Positions 32,586-44,012 of a stretch of 64,000 nucleotides of DNA are shown here, in pieces (position 1 is the first letter of the stretch; each line of letters opens with the position of its first letter). The translations under genes and the position numbers were made by a program. The DNA lies in NCBI RefSeq assembly GCF_024166365.1, contig NC_064827.1, positions 10,457,001 to 10,521,000 on the forward strand. Direction: 5' to 3'. This DNA comes from Elephas maximus indicus (taxonomy: Eukaryota > Chordata > Mammalia > Proboscidea > Elephantidae). Under the pieces are notes generated by a model. It did no database searches, had not been told where the DNA came from, and worked only from the letters and a program-made list of their open reading frames with translations.

Positions 32586-33689
32586 AAGTCCAGGCAATAG
32601 CTTCTCTTAGCCTTTTCCTTGCAGCTTTCCTTCGTACCAATGTTCAGGAGTTCATCCTACCCCATGCTCAGGGAGAGTAACCCCTTTCCAGCCCCATAGG
32701 GTGAGAATGCTAACTAGCCTAAACCAACGATGATAATTCTACCCCCTTTACCAGTGATTGCTTTGACCCCGGTTGGTAACCAGTCTTTCACTGAGACAAA
32801 AGCGAAGGCTACTGGGGTTGTTAGGAAGTTCTTTGCTCTTAAGAAGGTACCCAAGGTGGATACCTGCCCCCTTCTGGCTTTGGAGGTTATTTGGTGAAGG
32901 TGTGATCGTGAGAGCTGGGTCCTTTCTGTCTACCTCTCCATCAGTTCTTTTGTCTTCATTGTACGAACCACCTCCTTAGTTGACTCCTAAATAATGGAAT
33001 TCCTCAGGGCTCTATTTTTGGATCCTTTCTTATTCTCATTCTGCGTTTGCCAAACTAGACTTTTTCCAACTATGGGTAGCAACTCAATGATGAATCATTA
33101 AATCAACGTTGAGGGTTGTAGCCAGTGCTGGCAGAAAAACATTGTATCATAGAAATCACACATGATGAGGGTAAGGACTATTTTGGGTAACATGTGTTCC
33201 TGCTCTCAATTTATAGATGAGAATCTACAATAATAAATGTATTTTACATCACACAGACACACACAGACACATGTGGTCTTATTTATTGCTTTGACTCTCA
33301 AATCTTTCAACAGACTCATATCTTCAACAGCCTACTTGATGTGCGCACTCAAAAATCTCAGAGCAATTAACAATCAAACCAGGATTCACCACTGCGACTT
33401 TCAGGGCTGTCCAACCCTCCCCCTGCTGCCTACCCCAAGCCTTGTCCTCCATCTGTATTTCTTGAATTAGGAAAGACACCACTACTTCCCCAGCTAGTCG
33501 AACTGGAGCCCTGAAGTCGTTCTTGGTCTTTCCCTCTCCTTCACACCCAACATCCTCTGTCTCCAAATCTTTTTTTTTTTATTTCACCCCTAAGTACTTT
33601 CAGATAAGCCCATGTCTCTCTATTACGTGCTAACATCCTGATCCAAGCCGCTCACATCTCTCTCTCGGCCAAGGGGATTCACTCCTAAC
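32586..33689. other. intergenic, mostly unrecognised
   Basis: A short cacacagacac repeat at about 33249-33272. No exon recognised. Confidence 0.35.
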
Positions 33690-34775
33690 TCACCTCTCCA
33701 CGTTGTCTTTTGTGCCTTTTTAATCCATTCTCTCTGCCCATGGTGGGGTCTGCTGGCCATATCACTTCCCTACCTGTAAACCACAAATCTATACGTGGCT
33801 TGGAAGGCCTTCTTTAACTGGTCCTGACCATCTCTCCTGCCTACCCCTCATGGCTTCTCATCTGGGTCTGCTCTCAGCTTTTCGTATGTGCCACACTTTC
33901 TCATTGTGTTGGGCAAATCTGCTGCAAAAGACCACTTTAAAATGTTACAAAGCAAAGATGTCAGCTTGAGGACTAAGGTTCACCCGATCCAAGCCGTGGT
34001 ATTTTCAAGTGCCTCATATGCATGCAAAAGCTGGATGATGAATGAGGAAGATGGAAGAATTGATGCCTTTGAATTATGGTGTTGACAAAGAATACCGCAC
34101 GTATCACAGGTGGCCAGAAGAACAAATAAATCTGTCTTGGAAGAAGTACAGCCACAAAGCTCCTTAGAAATGAGGATGGTGAGACTTTGTCTCATAGACA
34201 TTGGACATGTTATTAGGAGGAACCAGTTCCTGAAGTAGGGGAACATGCTAGGGAGAGGGTCAGCAAAAGACAGGAAGACGCTCAGTGAGATGGACTGACA
34301 CAGTGACTGCAACAATGGGCTCAAGTGTAACAATGATTGTGAGCATGACACAGGACCAGGCAGTGTTTCGTTCTGTTGTACATGGGGTCACTATGAGTTG
34401 GAACTGACTCGACAACCCCTAACAACAACAACACTTTCTCAGATTTGGGTCTTTGCAGAGTCTTTTCTTTCCATGAACTCTCTTCCCCACCATCTCATCA
34501 AGTATTCGACTCTCCCTTGTTCTCTGAAGTCTCCGAAGGCTTTTACCTCCTTAAGGAGGTCTTTTGGCTCCTGAATAAGATTAAGTCCTTCTAGCCTGAC
34601 ATACAATGCAATTGTTATCACTTAGTTACTCTAAGATCCAGATTCCCCAAGAGACAAGAAGCTCTATCAAGGGAGGGACCGCATCTGTCACCATGGTACC
34701 CAGCCCACCAAGCCCAGGGTCTGCTACACAGTCATGGCACAATCAGTATTTTTCGAATAGATAAATGGAAGAATC
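33690..34775 (+). repeat. L2 LINE fragment, split by an RTE
   Basis: 33690-33903 (aaggccttctttaactgg, ccatctctcctgcctacc) and 34431-34775 (gatttgggtctttgcagag, acatacaatgcaattg, caccatggtacccagc) are consecutive parts of an L2 3' end. Confidence 0.8.
33904..34430 (+). mobile_element. RTE LINE 3' end with 11-base target duplication
   Basis: Inserted in the L2: acactttctca at 33893-33903 and again at 34431-34441. 5'-truncated at ttgggcaaatctgctgc; tail gacaacccctaacaacaac. Confidence 0.95.
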
Positions 34776-34849
34776 TGTGTATAAGCCCTTTTTTTAAATA
34801 GCTGTCGTGGCCAATTGTGATTTTATATCTTTAAAAAGAACACCTGATT

Positions 34850-35071
34850 ACCGAACGGTCAACAATTAGTTTAAAACAAAGACGAGAATGTAAGTGGACA
34901 GAGAAACAAATGGAAATGCAACAACCGGAATGGAAATAATAAGAACGCTGGCACATTGCGAAGAATGTAATCAATGTCACTGAACAACTTGTGTAGAAAT
35001 TGTTGAACAGGAACCTAAACTACTGTGTAAACCTTCACTGAAAACACAATAAAATGTTATTAATAAGAAAA
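34850..35071 (+). mobile_element. L1 3' end, lineage type
   Basis: aacaaccggaatggaaat, acaacttgtgtagaaattg, aaccttcactgaaaacac and a poly(A) tail. Flanked by aacacctgatt / ccacctgatt. Confidence 0.9.
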
Positions 35072-35337
35072 AAAAAAAAAACCACCTGATTGCCTGGAAA
35101 ATTTCTGAAATGTTACCTCTTGAAATATTCTGGGAGGTTTAGACTTATTAAACAGACCAAATAAGGACGGACCTCCAGCTGTAGCTCGTGTGTTTAACAA
35201 ACCCTCACACGCTCACTGGGAGCCTGACTTTGCCCTCATCTGTCAGTACCATCCTCCCGAATCAGGCCCGTACAACGGTTATCTCCCAACCTGACTTCTC
35301 TATATTATTTTTGATATTCATTATAGATGTGACTCAG

Positions 35338-35727
35338 CCTTACAGACTGAATTGTGCCCTCCAGAAAGTTATGCTGAAGTTCTAACCCTTGTACTAGTAA
35401 ATACGGCCCTGTTTAGAAATAGGGGTTTTGTTTAGTTAGGCTAATGAGGCCACACCAGAGTAGGGTGCGTCCTAAACATAATCTCTTCTCGGTGGTGTCT
35501 TATAAAAAGGGCAGAATAGGTACAGACACGCACAGGGAAAGACAGACGCCGTGTGAAGTTATAGCTACAAGCAGCCAAGAAACGTCAAGAAACGTCTCGG
35601 GCTATGGAAGCTGAAGACACTAGGATCTTCTCTGAGAACTGAGAGAATACATTTCTGTTCTTTCAAAGCTCCCACTCATCATGTTTTTTTTTTGTTGTTG
35701 TTGTTACAGCAGCACTAACTAAGCCAC
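35338..35727 (+). mobile_element. MaLR-type LTR
   Basis: agactgaattgtgccctcc, ccagagtagggtgcgtcc, ttataaaaagggcagaat (TATA region), gccgtgtgaagttatagc and end ttacagcagcactaactaag. Confidence 0.75.
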
Positions 35728-36202
35728 TTAGCGGCACACAAATTAGTGGGGTCCTTTCCAGCCCTTCCACCGCCATTTGTTGTTTTTCTATTTCTTCTGG
35801 TCCCTGCCAACGGCAAGCCCATAATCAGCTAGGAGCCAACAAGGCTGCTGACTCCTGCTAATAGATAGGCCTCATGAGAGAGTTTTATTTTTCTTGCCCT
35901 TTAACATGTTATTCCTCAGTGTGTCTCCAGGGGGTGCCACAATTATCCCCTTCATCTTGGCCTCTCTTTGAAGTTGAAAATTAAAATTGGTTTCTTCAGT
36001 TGCTTTTAAGTAACATAGTTAAATATTACAATGTGGTTGACCCCTGTCTCCCCACATCCACCCTTTGACGTGATTCTGACTTGCGTTGACCATCCTGCTG
36101 ACCAGACAGTCGCGGGTGAGCTGTGGAGGGCAGTGGCAAGGAAAGGGATGTGTTATACTTTAATTAAAAAAAGCAACTTCAGGGCTTTTTTTTTTTTCCC
36201 CC
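35728..36202. other. intergenic, no recognised feature
   Basis: No exon recognised. Confidence 0.35.
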
Positions 36203-37345
36203 CACAAAGTTGGCACCAAAGGCGAAGAAGGAAGCATCGGCCCCTCCCAAAACGGAAGCCAAAGTGAAGGTTTTGAAGGCCAAGAAGGCAGTGCTAGAAG
36301 GCGTCCACAGCCACAAAAACAAAAAACAAGGCCCACAAGTCACCAGCTTGTCTGGAGGCCCAAGACATCTCTGAAGGCAGCCCGAATATCCTCAGAAGAG
36401 CACCCCCAGGAGAAACAGGCTTGACCAATATGTCTTCATCAAGTTCACCGTGACCAGTGAGTTGGCCATGAAGAAAACAAAGACAACAACACACTCATGT
36501 TCATTGTGGGTGGGTGTCGAGGCCAACAAACCCTGATCAAACAGGCTGTGAAGGAGCTGTATGACAGGAACTTTGCCAAGGTCAACACCTGATCAGACCT
36601 GATGGAGAGAAGAAGACATACGTTCAGCTGGCTCCTGACTATAGATGGCTTTGGATGTTGCCAACAAAAGTGAGATCATCTAAACTGAGTCGTGATAAAT
36701 GGAGAGAAGATTAAAGTTGTCGAGGATTTCATTTTACTTGGATCCACAATCAACGCCCAGGGAAGCAGCAGTCAAGAAATCAAACAACATATTGCATTGG
36801 GTAAACCTGCTGCAGAAGATTTTTTTAAAGCGTTAAAAAACGGAGAGGTCACCTTGAGGGCTAAGGTGCACCTGACCCAAGCCAGGGTGTTTTCAATCAC
36901 CTCATCTGCAGGCAAAAGTTGGGCAATGAATAAGGAAGACCAAAGAAGAATTGGCACATTTGAATTATGGTGTGGGCGAAGAATATTGAATATATCATGG
37001 ACTGCCTGAAGAACGAACAAGCCTGTCTTGGAAGAAGTACAACCAGAATGCTCCTTAGAAGTGAGAATGGCGAGACTTCATCTCATATACTTTGGACATG
37101 TTATCAGGAGAGATCAGTCCCTGGAGAAGGGCATCGTACTTGGTAAAGTAGAGGGTCAGCCAAAAAGAGGAAGACCCTCAATGAGACGGATTGACCCAGT
37201 GGCTGCAACAATGGCCTCAAACAAACATACTAATGTGAGGATGGTGGGTCATTATGAGTTGGAACCGAGTCTATGGCACCTAACAACAACAACAACCTGA
37301 ATCCAGCCAGCTAATTCTAAACATAAATTTATTCACCACATACAC
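36203..37345 (+). pseudogene. RPL23A: RPL23A processed pseudogene, split by an RTE
   Basis: Intronless copy of ribosomal protein L23a (60S subunit). The start codon is TTG (36210-36212) in place of ATG. The reading then runs through the lysine/alanine-rich N terminus (aaggcgaagaaggaagc), the globular domain (cttgaccaatatgtcttcatc, aacaggctgtgaaggagctg) and the TAA at 36681-36683. Frameshifts include a lost base in 'aacacctgat' (intact gene: aacaccctgat). The 3' UTR continues after the RTE insertion at 37297 with ctgaatccagccagctaattc. The last bases near 37345 are AT/CA-rich. No promoter is expected, and the copy is not functional. Confidence 0.93.
36692..37296 (+). mobile_element. RTE LINE 3' end inside the RPL23A pseudogene
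   Basis: Begins gtgataaatggagagaag within ORF2 and ends ctaacaacaacaacaac. Target duplication ctgagtc (36685-36691) / ctgaatc (37297-37303), 6 of 7. Confidence 0.93.
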
Positions 37346-37641
37346 ACAACAAGGCAATTTCATGTTCCCAAAAGAGTGATCTTGGGATAGGCCACGGAGG
37401 CTCTTGAGCTACCTCCTGGAGAACCTACAAAGGCCAAACCTCAGCAGGTCTGTCTTCTGTACCAATCAGTGCAGTAGATAAGGGAAGTGTAGATTCAGTC
37501 CCGCTTCAGGTGAGGAGCTGGAACACCTGGCTCTCCTTCTGAGCTGAGCTGGGCACCGAAAACCTGTTTCTCCCAAAAGAAATGAGCATGGGGTTTAATG
37601 TCACAATGTGATAACGGCTAATACAACCTCATGATGTTGCT

Positions 37642-37943
37642 TCGGTTGTTGCTATTGGCTGCTGTCAAGCCCTGACTCGTGGGGACCCCACACAGAACAG
37701 GATAAGACAGTTGTGATCCATAGGGTTTTCACTGGATGATTTTCAGAAGCAGATTGCCAAGCCTTTCTTCCTAGTCTGTTTGAGTCTGGAAGCTCTGCTG
37801 AAACCTGTTCAGCATCACAGCAACGTGCAAGCCTCCACTGACAGACAGGTGATGGCTGCGTGTGAGGTGCATTGGCTGCGAATTGATCCTCGGTCTCCAG
37901 CAAGGAAGTCAAGAACTCTACCACTGGACATCACTGCCCCCGA
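37642..37943 (-). mobile_element. tRNA-Gly-headed composite SINE
   Basis: Head at the right (on the minus strand: gggcagtgatgtccagtgg, gtagagttcttgact), leader part (gctgaacaggtttcagcag, agactaggaagaaagg) and a tail reduced to gttgggg-type end at 37650-37710. Confidence 0.8.
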
Positions 37944-37984
37944 TGCTGTTTCTACTAGGACTAAAATTCCTCCTCTTTCTGGCT

Positions 37985-38260
37985 TCTTGTCCAGTCTGCA
38001 GGCGCCCACACCCAGACGCGAGGCCAAGGACCTTCGCTCGCCGTCCTGATCTGTCCGGACCTCGGTTGCATCGGTGAGCTCAGCACTGGGTTCCTGACCT
38101 GTTCCTCAAGCTTTGTTTTCACCCTCATGACGCGCCCCTTCGGCGAGGCCGGCCTGCAGAGGCCAGCTCATTTTCCACAACACGAAGCTCCACAAGTGCT
38201 GTCTCACGGAACCGAAGTTCCCTTGAGACAGACGGAGGCCCCAAGTGGAGCTGTTTTCCC
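37985..38260. other. CpG-dense unique segment
   Basis: CpG-rich compared with surrounding AT-rich DNA (cagacgcgaggcc, cgctcgccgtcctg, gacgcgccccttcggcgagg). No repeat or gene recognised. Confidence 0.4.
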
Positions 38261-38664
38261 TTTCTGTGGGTGTGTTTACTAGAGGATTGATGTAATCAGG
38301 GCTTGGCAAGAAAGCCACATTTTTCTGTTTTCCTAAGAAAGGCTATAAACATTTTAGCAAATTAACAGATAGTGCTGAAGCCAATATTGTTTTGTAAGTT
38401 AAGATCCCAGGGCCCAGACCCTGGGAATTTGGGTCATAGGTCTCCAGGCCTTCCAACTTCCAGAGCCTGGAATGGGCTGGTTTAGGACAGCGGGGTGGAT
38501 GAAGCAGAGGGTGGGCAGAGCATGGTGGTTGGAGGGGCGGGGGGAAGGCTCTTGGGTCCTAAGCCTGGCTGACAGTCACTGGTTATGGGCCATGGCCCAG
38601 TGTCCTCGCCTGAGAGCCAGGAGGCTGTGTTCTGGTATCTCCCTCATTTTCCTTCTTCAGTTTT
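38261..38664. other. intergenic, no recognised feature
   Basis: No exon or assignable repeat. Confidence 0.35.
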
Positions 38665-38885
38665 GTTGTTGGTAGCTGGTGAGTAGCCCCCGACTCATGG
38701 CACCCCATGCCCAATGGAATGAAAGTAAACACTGCCCAGTCCTGCACCATGCCCACGATCAGCTGCAGATTGGATCATTGTAATCCGTGGGGTAGCGGCT
38801 ATGCATGAGGTGCATCGGCCAGGAATCAAACCCAGGTCTCCCACATGGAAGGCGAGGATTCTACCACTGACCCACCACTGCCCCT
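38665..38885 (-). mobile_element. tRNA-Gly-headed composite SINE, internally deleted
   Basis: tRNA-Gly-like head at the right (tctaccactgacccaccactg, gcatcggccaggaatcaaac) and RTE-like tail at the left (cccgactcatggcacccc, cctgcaccatgcccac). The middle leader is mostly missing. Confidence 0.8.
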
Positions 38886-39144
38886 GTCCTACCGTTTTAA
38901 GGTAACTAGATTTGCAGTCTCCTTTTTTTTTTTTTACCACCTAGTAGGATACTTGGGTATTAGCTGACTCCTTACATCGACGGTGTCCAAGCACCTCCAC
39001 CTGGTCACTGTGGAGCGCGAGTTGTCACCACTGTCACTCAGTCCTGCTCTGTTGATCTTCTAGAGTGAAGTGAGAACCTGTGGGAGCCCAGAGACAAAGC
39101 ACGGAGCTGAGGTGCCTGGCACGCCTGTTCTCTGTCCTCAAGAA

Positions 39145-39310
39145 GAGGCAGTGATAACGATGACCTGCTGAGCGCCTACTGTGCCCTGAGCTCCATCTAT
39201 GGGTCACATCTACACTTCTGAGGTGGCTCTCGTTTTCAAACAGAAAAACTAGGCTCAGGTCAGTTAGGTGGCAAGGGGCAAGGAAGGGACACAATAGGAT
39301 TTGGAAATCA
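39145..39310 (-). repeat. MIR-like fragment
   Basis: gctgagcgcctactgtgcc and ggctcaggtcagttagg. Confidence 0.65.
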
Positions 39311-39509
39311 GATCACACGATGAGAAAGCTGTTATGTCGAAAAATCTTTCAATCCTTATGACTGTGTTAAGGAGAAAGTCTCACTCTGGTATTAATATGT
39401 AGTTTTTATTCGCTTCTTTATTTTTGGTTGTGTCTTTCCTTTTTCTGTTGTTTGTTCTTTACACGTTTGGTTTTAATATATTTTTAACACCTCTGTAACG
39501 TATGCTTCT

Positions 39510-39607
39510 TTTCTCCCCCTCCCTCTTCCCTCCCTTTTCTCCCTCCTCCTCCTCCTTCCTCCTCCTCCTCCTTTCTCTCTCTCTCTCTCCTTCCCTCCCT
39601 CTCTCTT
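39510..39607. repeat. polypyrimidine (CT)n/(CCT)n tract
   Basis: About 95 bases almost purely C and T on the plus strand. Confidence 0.95.
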
Positions 39608-39880
39608 AACAAAGAGTGAACTTCAGATTTTGGCAAACAAGGACTCAAGCTACGCTTTAACAGCACTGTTCTGCATTCGCGGCCCTCATTTTCATAGTTA
39701 CCTTCTATTTATGGCAGCAGACACTGATTTTCCATTTACAGGAGAGGTATCATAAAGTTCCCTTTTAAAATAAAGCTGAGAAAAAAAAAAAATAACTGAG
39801 TCAAGCTAAAAGAAAAGCAAGTGCCTAATAGCCGAAGTGGTACTTGGCTACGGCAAATACCATGAAGGTATGACCTTGCC

Positions 39881-40123
39881 CAGAATGCTCCTTAGAAGCA
39901 AGGACGGGTCCGTCCCTGGAGAAGGACATCATACTTGGTAGAGGGTCAGCGGAAAAGAGGAAAAGCCTCAACGAGGCCGATTGACACTGTGGCTGCAACA
40001 ACGAGCTCAAGCATTTAACAACGATTGCAAGGATGGCGCAGGACGGGGCAGTGTTTTGTTCTGTCCTGCATAGGGTTGCTAGGAGTCAGAACGGACTCAA
40101 TGGCATCTAACAACAACAACAAC
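39881..40123 (+). mobile_element. RTE LINE 3' end, 5'-truncated, in a MIR
   Basis: cagaatgctccttagaagc to atctaacaacaacaac, flanked by accttgcc (39873-39880 and 40127-40134). Confidence 0.9.
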
Positions 40124-40290
40124 GTAACCTTGCCTAAGGTTTCCTAACCTCTCTGGGCCTCAGCTTCCTCAGGAGAAGGAGAACACCTATCTTACAAGGG
40201 TTTTGTGAGGATTACACGGGTTGAGCTTTGTCAAGGACATAAAGCAGTACCTGCACACAGCAAGCTATAGGTGCTAGTATCATTATTATG
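40124..40290 (+). repeat. MIR
   Basis: taacctctctgggcctcagc, cttacaagggttttgtgagg, gcagtacctgcacac. Confidence 0.85.
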
Positions 40291-40446
40291 CAAATTGTGG
40301 CATTTAGAAAAGGTTTTCATCTAATTCCTCTGTGCCTTCTGTGGAAAGGCAGGCTGGCCAAGCAAGACAACCAAGGCCATCTAACGTTTTAAACCTTGAG
40401 TATTTGCTAGCTTAATCGGTAAAAGCTATTCCTAGTTTCATATTCT

Positions 40447-40662
40447 GGAGTCCCTGGGTGGTGCAAATGGTTAAGTGCTTGGTTACTAGCCCAAAGGTGG
40501 GAAGTTCGAGTCTACCCAGAGCTGACTTAGAAGAAAGTCCTGGCAATCTACTTCTGAAAAATCAGCCACTGAAAACTGTACAGGGCACAGTTCTACGTGG
40601 ACACGCATGGGGGTGCCCTGAGTCAGAGTCAGCTTGATGGCAACGGGTTTGGGTTTGGTTTT
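40447..40662 (+). mobile_element. AfroSINE, 'gagtccc' subtype
   Basis: ggagtccctgggtggtgc to agcttgatggcaacgggt. Confidence 0.95.
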
Positions 40663-40795
40663 GTCTTACTGGCCAAGGGTGACAGGGACAGGCTTTAGGA
40701 GGCAGAAGACTTTAAGCCCTGTGAGGTGCAGTGTCCCCCGGTGGAGCAAAGGAGGGTGGGTGGGAGACACACATAGGTGTCACCAAAGAAGAAGG

Positions 40796-41010
40796 GCAGC
40801 CCTGGAGGGGCAGTGGCTGAGTGATTGGCTACTAACTGGAAGGTCAGTGGTTCAAACTCACCAGCCGCTTAGCAGAAGAGGGATGTGGCCGTCTGCCTCC
40901 CTAATGACCACAGCACTGGGAACACTATGGGGCGGTTCTGCTCTGTCCTTTAGGGTTGCTGTGAGTCAGAATCAACCTGACGGCCATGGGTTTGGTTTTT
41001 GGTTTTAGAG
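40796..41010 (+). mobile_element. AfroSINE, long subtype
   Basis: gcagccctggaggggcagtgg to cctgacggccatgggtttgg. Confidence 0.9.
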
Positions 41011-41104
41011 AGGAAGTGGTGGACTCAACGTGCATGAAGGAGGCGCAGGAGCCACAGATGGGCCTCTGGTTCCCAGCTATGCAAACCCCTCTGATAAATA
41101 AAAT

Positions 41105-41600
41105 GCCATTTTTTTGTATTTTCAGTGAAGATTTACAGAGCAGTTTAGGTTTCCATTCGAGCTGTTCGGTGATACTGGTTACATTTTTCAGAATGCACGA
41201 ATATCCTCATTAATCTAGTTTCCCTGCCCCCTTATGTTCTCTTTTTTGCTTTAAAGTAATTGTTGACCGTTTGGTCTCATATAGATGATTTTTTATAGAA
41301 GCACAGTGCTCATTGGTGATATTCTTTATTTTGTGAGCCTCTCTGTTATTTAGTTAAAAGGTGGCCTCAGGGGTTAGTTTTGGTTCAAGGTTTAAAGAGT
41401 ATCTTAGAATGATAGTCTCCAGGAGTTCTCCAGTCTCAAGCGGTCCAGTAGGTCTGGTTGAGGTCCAGTAGGTCTGGTTTTGATTAAATTTAGGATCCAC
41501 CCTACTCTGGTATGACTTCACTGCCGTAGCAAAATGAAAACCCTTTTCTCAGATAGGGTCACTCTCACAGGTCAGGGATTAGAAGGTCAATATATATTTT
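41105..41600 (-). mobile_element. L1 3' UTR, lineage type
   Basis: ttttcagtgaagatttacag, gatactggttacatttttc, tggttcaaggtttaaagag and gtccagtaggtctgg (doubled at about 41440-41480). Confidence 0.85.
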
Positions 41601-41632
41601 GGGGAACACATAATAAGTGCTATAGGAGTCCT

Positions 41633-41795
41633 GAGCCCTGGTGGCACGGTGGTTAAGCTTTTGGCTGTTAACCAAAGTGTCAGCAGCTCAAATCCACCAG
41701 CTGCTCCTCGGAAACCCTACGGGGCAGTTCTACTCTGTCCTTCAGGGTAGCTACGAGTCAGAATTGACTTGACAGCAACAGATATAGTTTGGGGT
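41633..41795 (+). mobile_element. AfroSINE, short subtype
   Basis: gagccctggtggcacggtgg to gacttgacagcaacag. Confidence 0.95.
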
Positions 41796-41804
41796 TTTTG
41801 GGGT

Positions 41805-41960
41805 GTCACAGTTAAGTGCTCAGCTACAAACCGAAAGGTGCCCAGCGGTGCCTCAGAGGAAAGAGCTGATGATCTACTTCTAAAAAAATCAGTTACTAAA
41901 AACCCTATGGAGTGCAGTTTCACTCGGACACACATGGGGCCACAGGACCCAGAGCGGCCT
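41805..41960 (+). mobile_element. AfroSINE, 'gagtccc' subtype, partial
   Basis: gttaagtgctcagctac, aaatcagttactaaaaaccc, acacacatggggccac. The final tail is missing. Confidence 0.8.
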
Positions 41961-42592
41961 GCCTGACAGCTGGTTCGTGTTTTTGTTTTTTTATAGTTTA
42001 GGAGGCATTTGTGGGTCCCTCTGGGAACTGAACACTATTCATAACATTCTTTCTATGGGAAAAGTGACCCAAGTGACAATCAATTTAAAATGAGATGCTT
42101 AGACCACAGCCTTTCATTGCTGGAGGCCTGTTGGAAATTATTTCTGCACATATACAGATTAAGCCAAGATTTTGGAAAACAAAAACAAAACAAAAACCTC
42201 TAATATAAACAAATAGAACAAGAAAAAGCAAACACTGTTTCTTGAATTTTTTTTTTCTTGGTGAATTTTAAAGAGTTTTTTTCAAAAACAGTTTTTTTAA
42301 GGGTAATATTTATTGAACTTTTACTAGCCACCGAGCTAAGGCTCTGTGTTTGCAATCTTGTGTAACCCTCACACGAACCCTCTAAAGTGAAGTCTGAAAA
42401 TTCTGGCTCCATTTTTGATGCTTGGCTGAGGACAGCTTTCAAGTTTCACCATTCCCTGTGCCTTCTGCCCCACTTCTGGGCATGCCAAGAAAAAACCCTG
42501 GAGGCTTCCTCCCCGCTTTGACACCAGCAGAAATTTCAAACCATGCAAGTGCCAGCCAGAGGGAGCCACACCCCAGCTCACCCCTTCAAAAC
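41961..42592. other. intergenic, no recognised feature
   Basis: No exon recognised. Confidence 0.35.
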
Positions 42593-43072
42593 CAAAACCA
42601 AACCAGTTGTGACCCCCCTGTGTGCAGAGTAGAACTGCTCCATAGGGTTTTTAAGGCTGTGATCTTTTGGAAGCAAATAGCCAAGACTTTCTGCCAAGGT
42701 GCCTCCGGGTGGATTTGAACTGCCAAATTTTCAGCTAGTAGTTCAGTGCTTAACTGTTTGCACCACTCAGAAACTCGTTGATGTTAGTTGCCACCAAGTC
42801 AATTCTGATTTATGGTGTCCCTATGAATGCAGAGTACAGCTGCTTCATAGGGTTTTCAGGGCTGTGACCTTTTGGAAGCTAATCACCAGGCTTTTCTTCC
42901 AAGGTGCTTCTGGGTGGGTTTGAACTGCTTAAGCATTTGCACCACCCAGGGCTCCCTAAAACCCGTTGCCATTGACCCGTAGAGTCTCCAAGGAGCCTCT
43001 GGTGGATTCCAACTACTGACCTTTTGGTTAGCAGCCATAGCACTTAACCACTACGCCACCAGGGTTTCCTAA
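42593..43072 (-). mobile_element. three consecutive AfroSINEs
   Basis: Head-to-tail minus copies at 42593-42775 (aaccagttgtgacccc to accactcagaaactc), 42778-42955 (gttgccaccaagtcaattc to caccacccagggctcc) and 42956-43072 (aaacccgttgccattgac to ccaccagggtttcc; internally deleted). Confidence 0.9.
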
Positions 43073-43489
43073 AAAGGCCACCATAAAACCCCCCAGCCAG
43101 TCTCTTTTCCTTGCTCTCTTAAAGCATTCTTGGACCTGCTTGGATACCTGCCTTTTTCTCCCCAGAAAGCATCGTCATTGAGTTTTAAACCTCTTTATCC
43201 CTCTTGCTGTCTATGAGGAGTTATCAGTTGAGGATGTGGCTCTCTCAACCTCTAAACCAAATTTTGGGTGAGGGTCCATCCCACCTCTCTGAAGTGGCCA
43301 CAGTAGGTGGGTATAGTATTCTGTAGTTTACAGAAGAGGAAACTGAGACTCGGAGAGATTGGGTTACTTGTAACAGATGATAGAATTAGACAACAGTATC
43401 CTCTTAATCACTCTGCACTTTCTCTGCTTCATGTCAGGTGAGTTTCATCTTTCAAAAATTAGGCAATACAATTACATTGAGGGCTTCTA

Positions 43490-43715
43490 CCTCTTGATAA
43501 CACTTAACATGTATTAAGCACCTACCCTTTTCCAATCCCTTTGCGTGCATTAACTCAAGTTAGGTAAGTTATGTAATATGATGAGGAAACTGAGAAATAG
43601 AAAAACTAAATAACTTGTGTGAGGGTGTCACCCAGCCAATAAATAGCAGAGCTGGGATTTGAACACAGACAGTCTGGCTCAGAACCCCTACTCTCAGCCA
43701 CAGGGCTGTAATGTC
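43490..43715 (-). repeat. MIR
   Basis: tgtattaagcacctaccc, gatgaggaaactgagaaatag, agagctgggatttgaacac. An older MIR-like piece lies at 43325-43440. Confidence 0.85.
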
Positions 43716-44012
43716 TCTTACAGGGAATATAAATAAAGAAGCTGATCATTAACCTGGCTTACAAGAGTTGTATTCTTGCCACTGCTTAATTGGACAGCAC
43801 TGTTTAGAGAAAATTCTACATGAATGACGCAACACTGGCTTCCTTAGGGTTCTTATATTTATCCATGCATATTTCACTCAATACCATAAACTTCCGGGAG
43901 AGCCAATGCTTCGTGTCCTTGGCATTCTCCCTTCTCCCAATAACTGTGAGTTGCATTTTAGACAAAGTGCTCAACAAATGTTATTCAAATGGCTCAAAAT
44001 CAGTCCACGTTG

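Noticed and set aside
36210-36683. functional RPL23A gene
   Set aside because: Start codon changed to TTG, frameshifts, no introns, RTE in the 3' UTR.
37642-38049. open frames of 71-90 codons
   Set aside because: They run from a SINE into the CpG-rich block with no domain.
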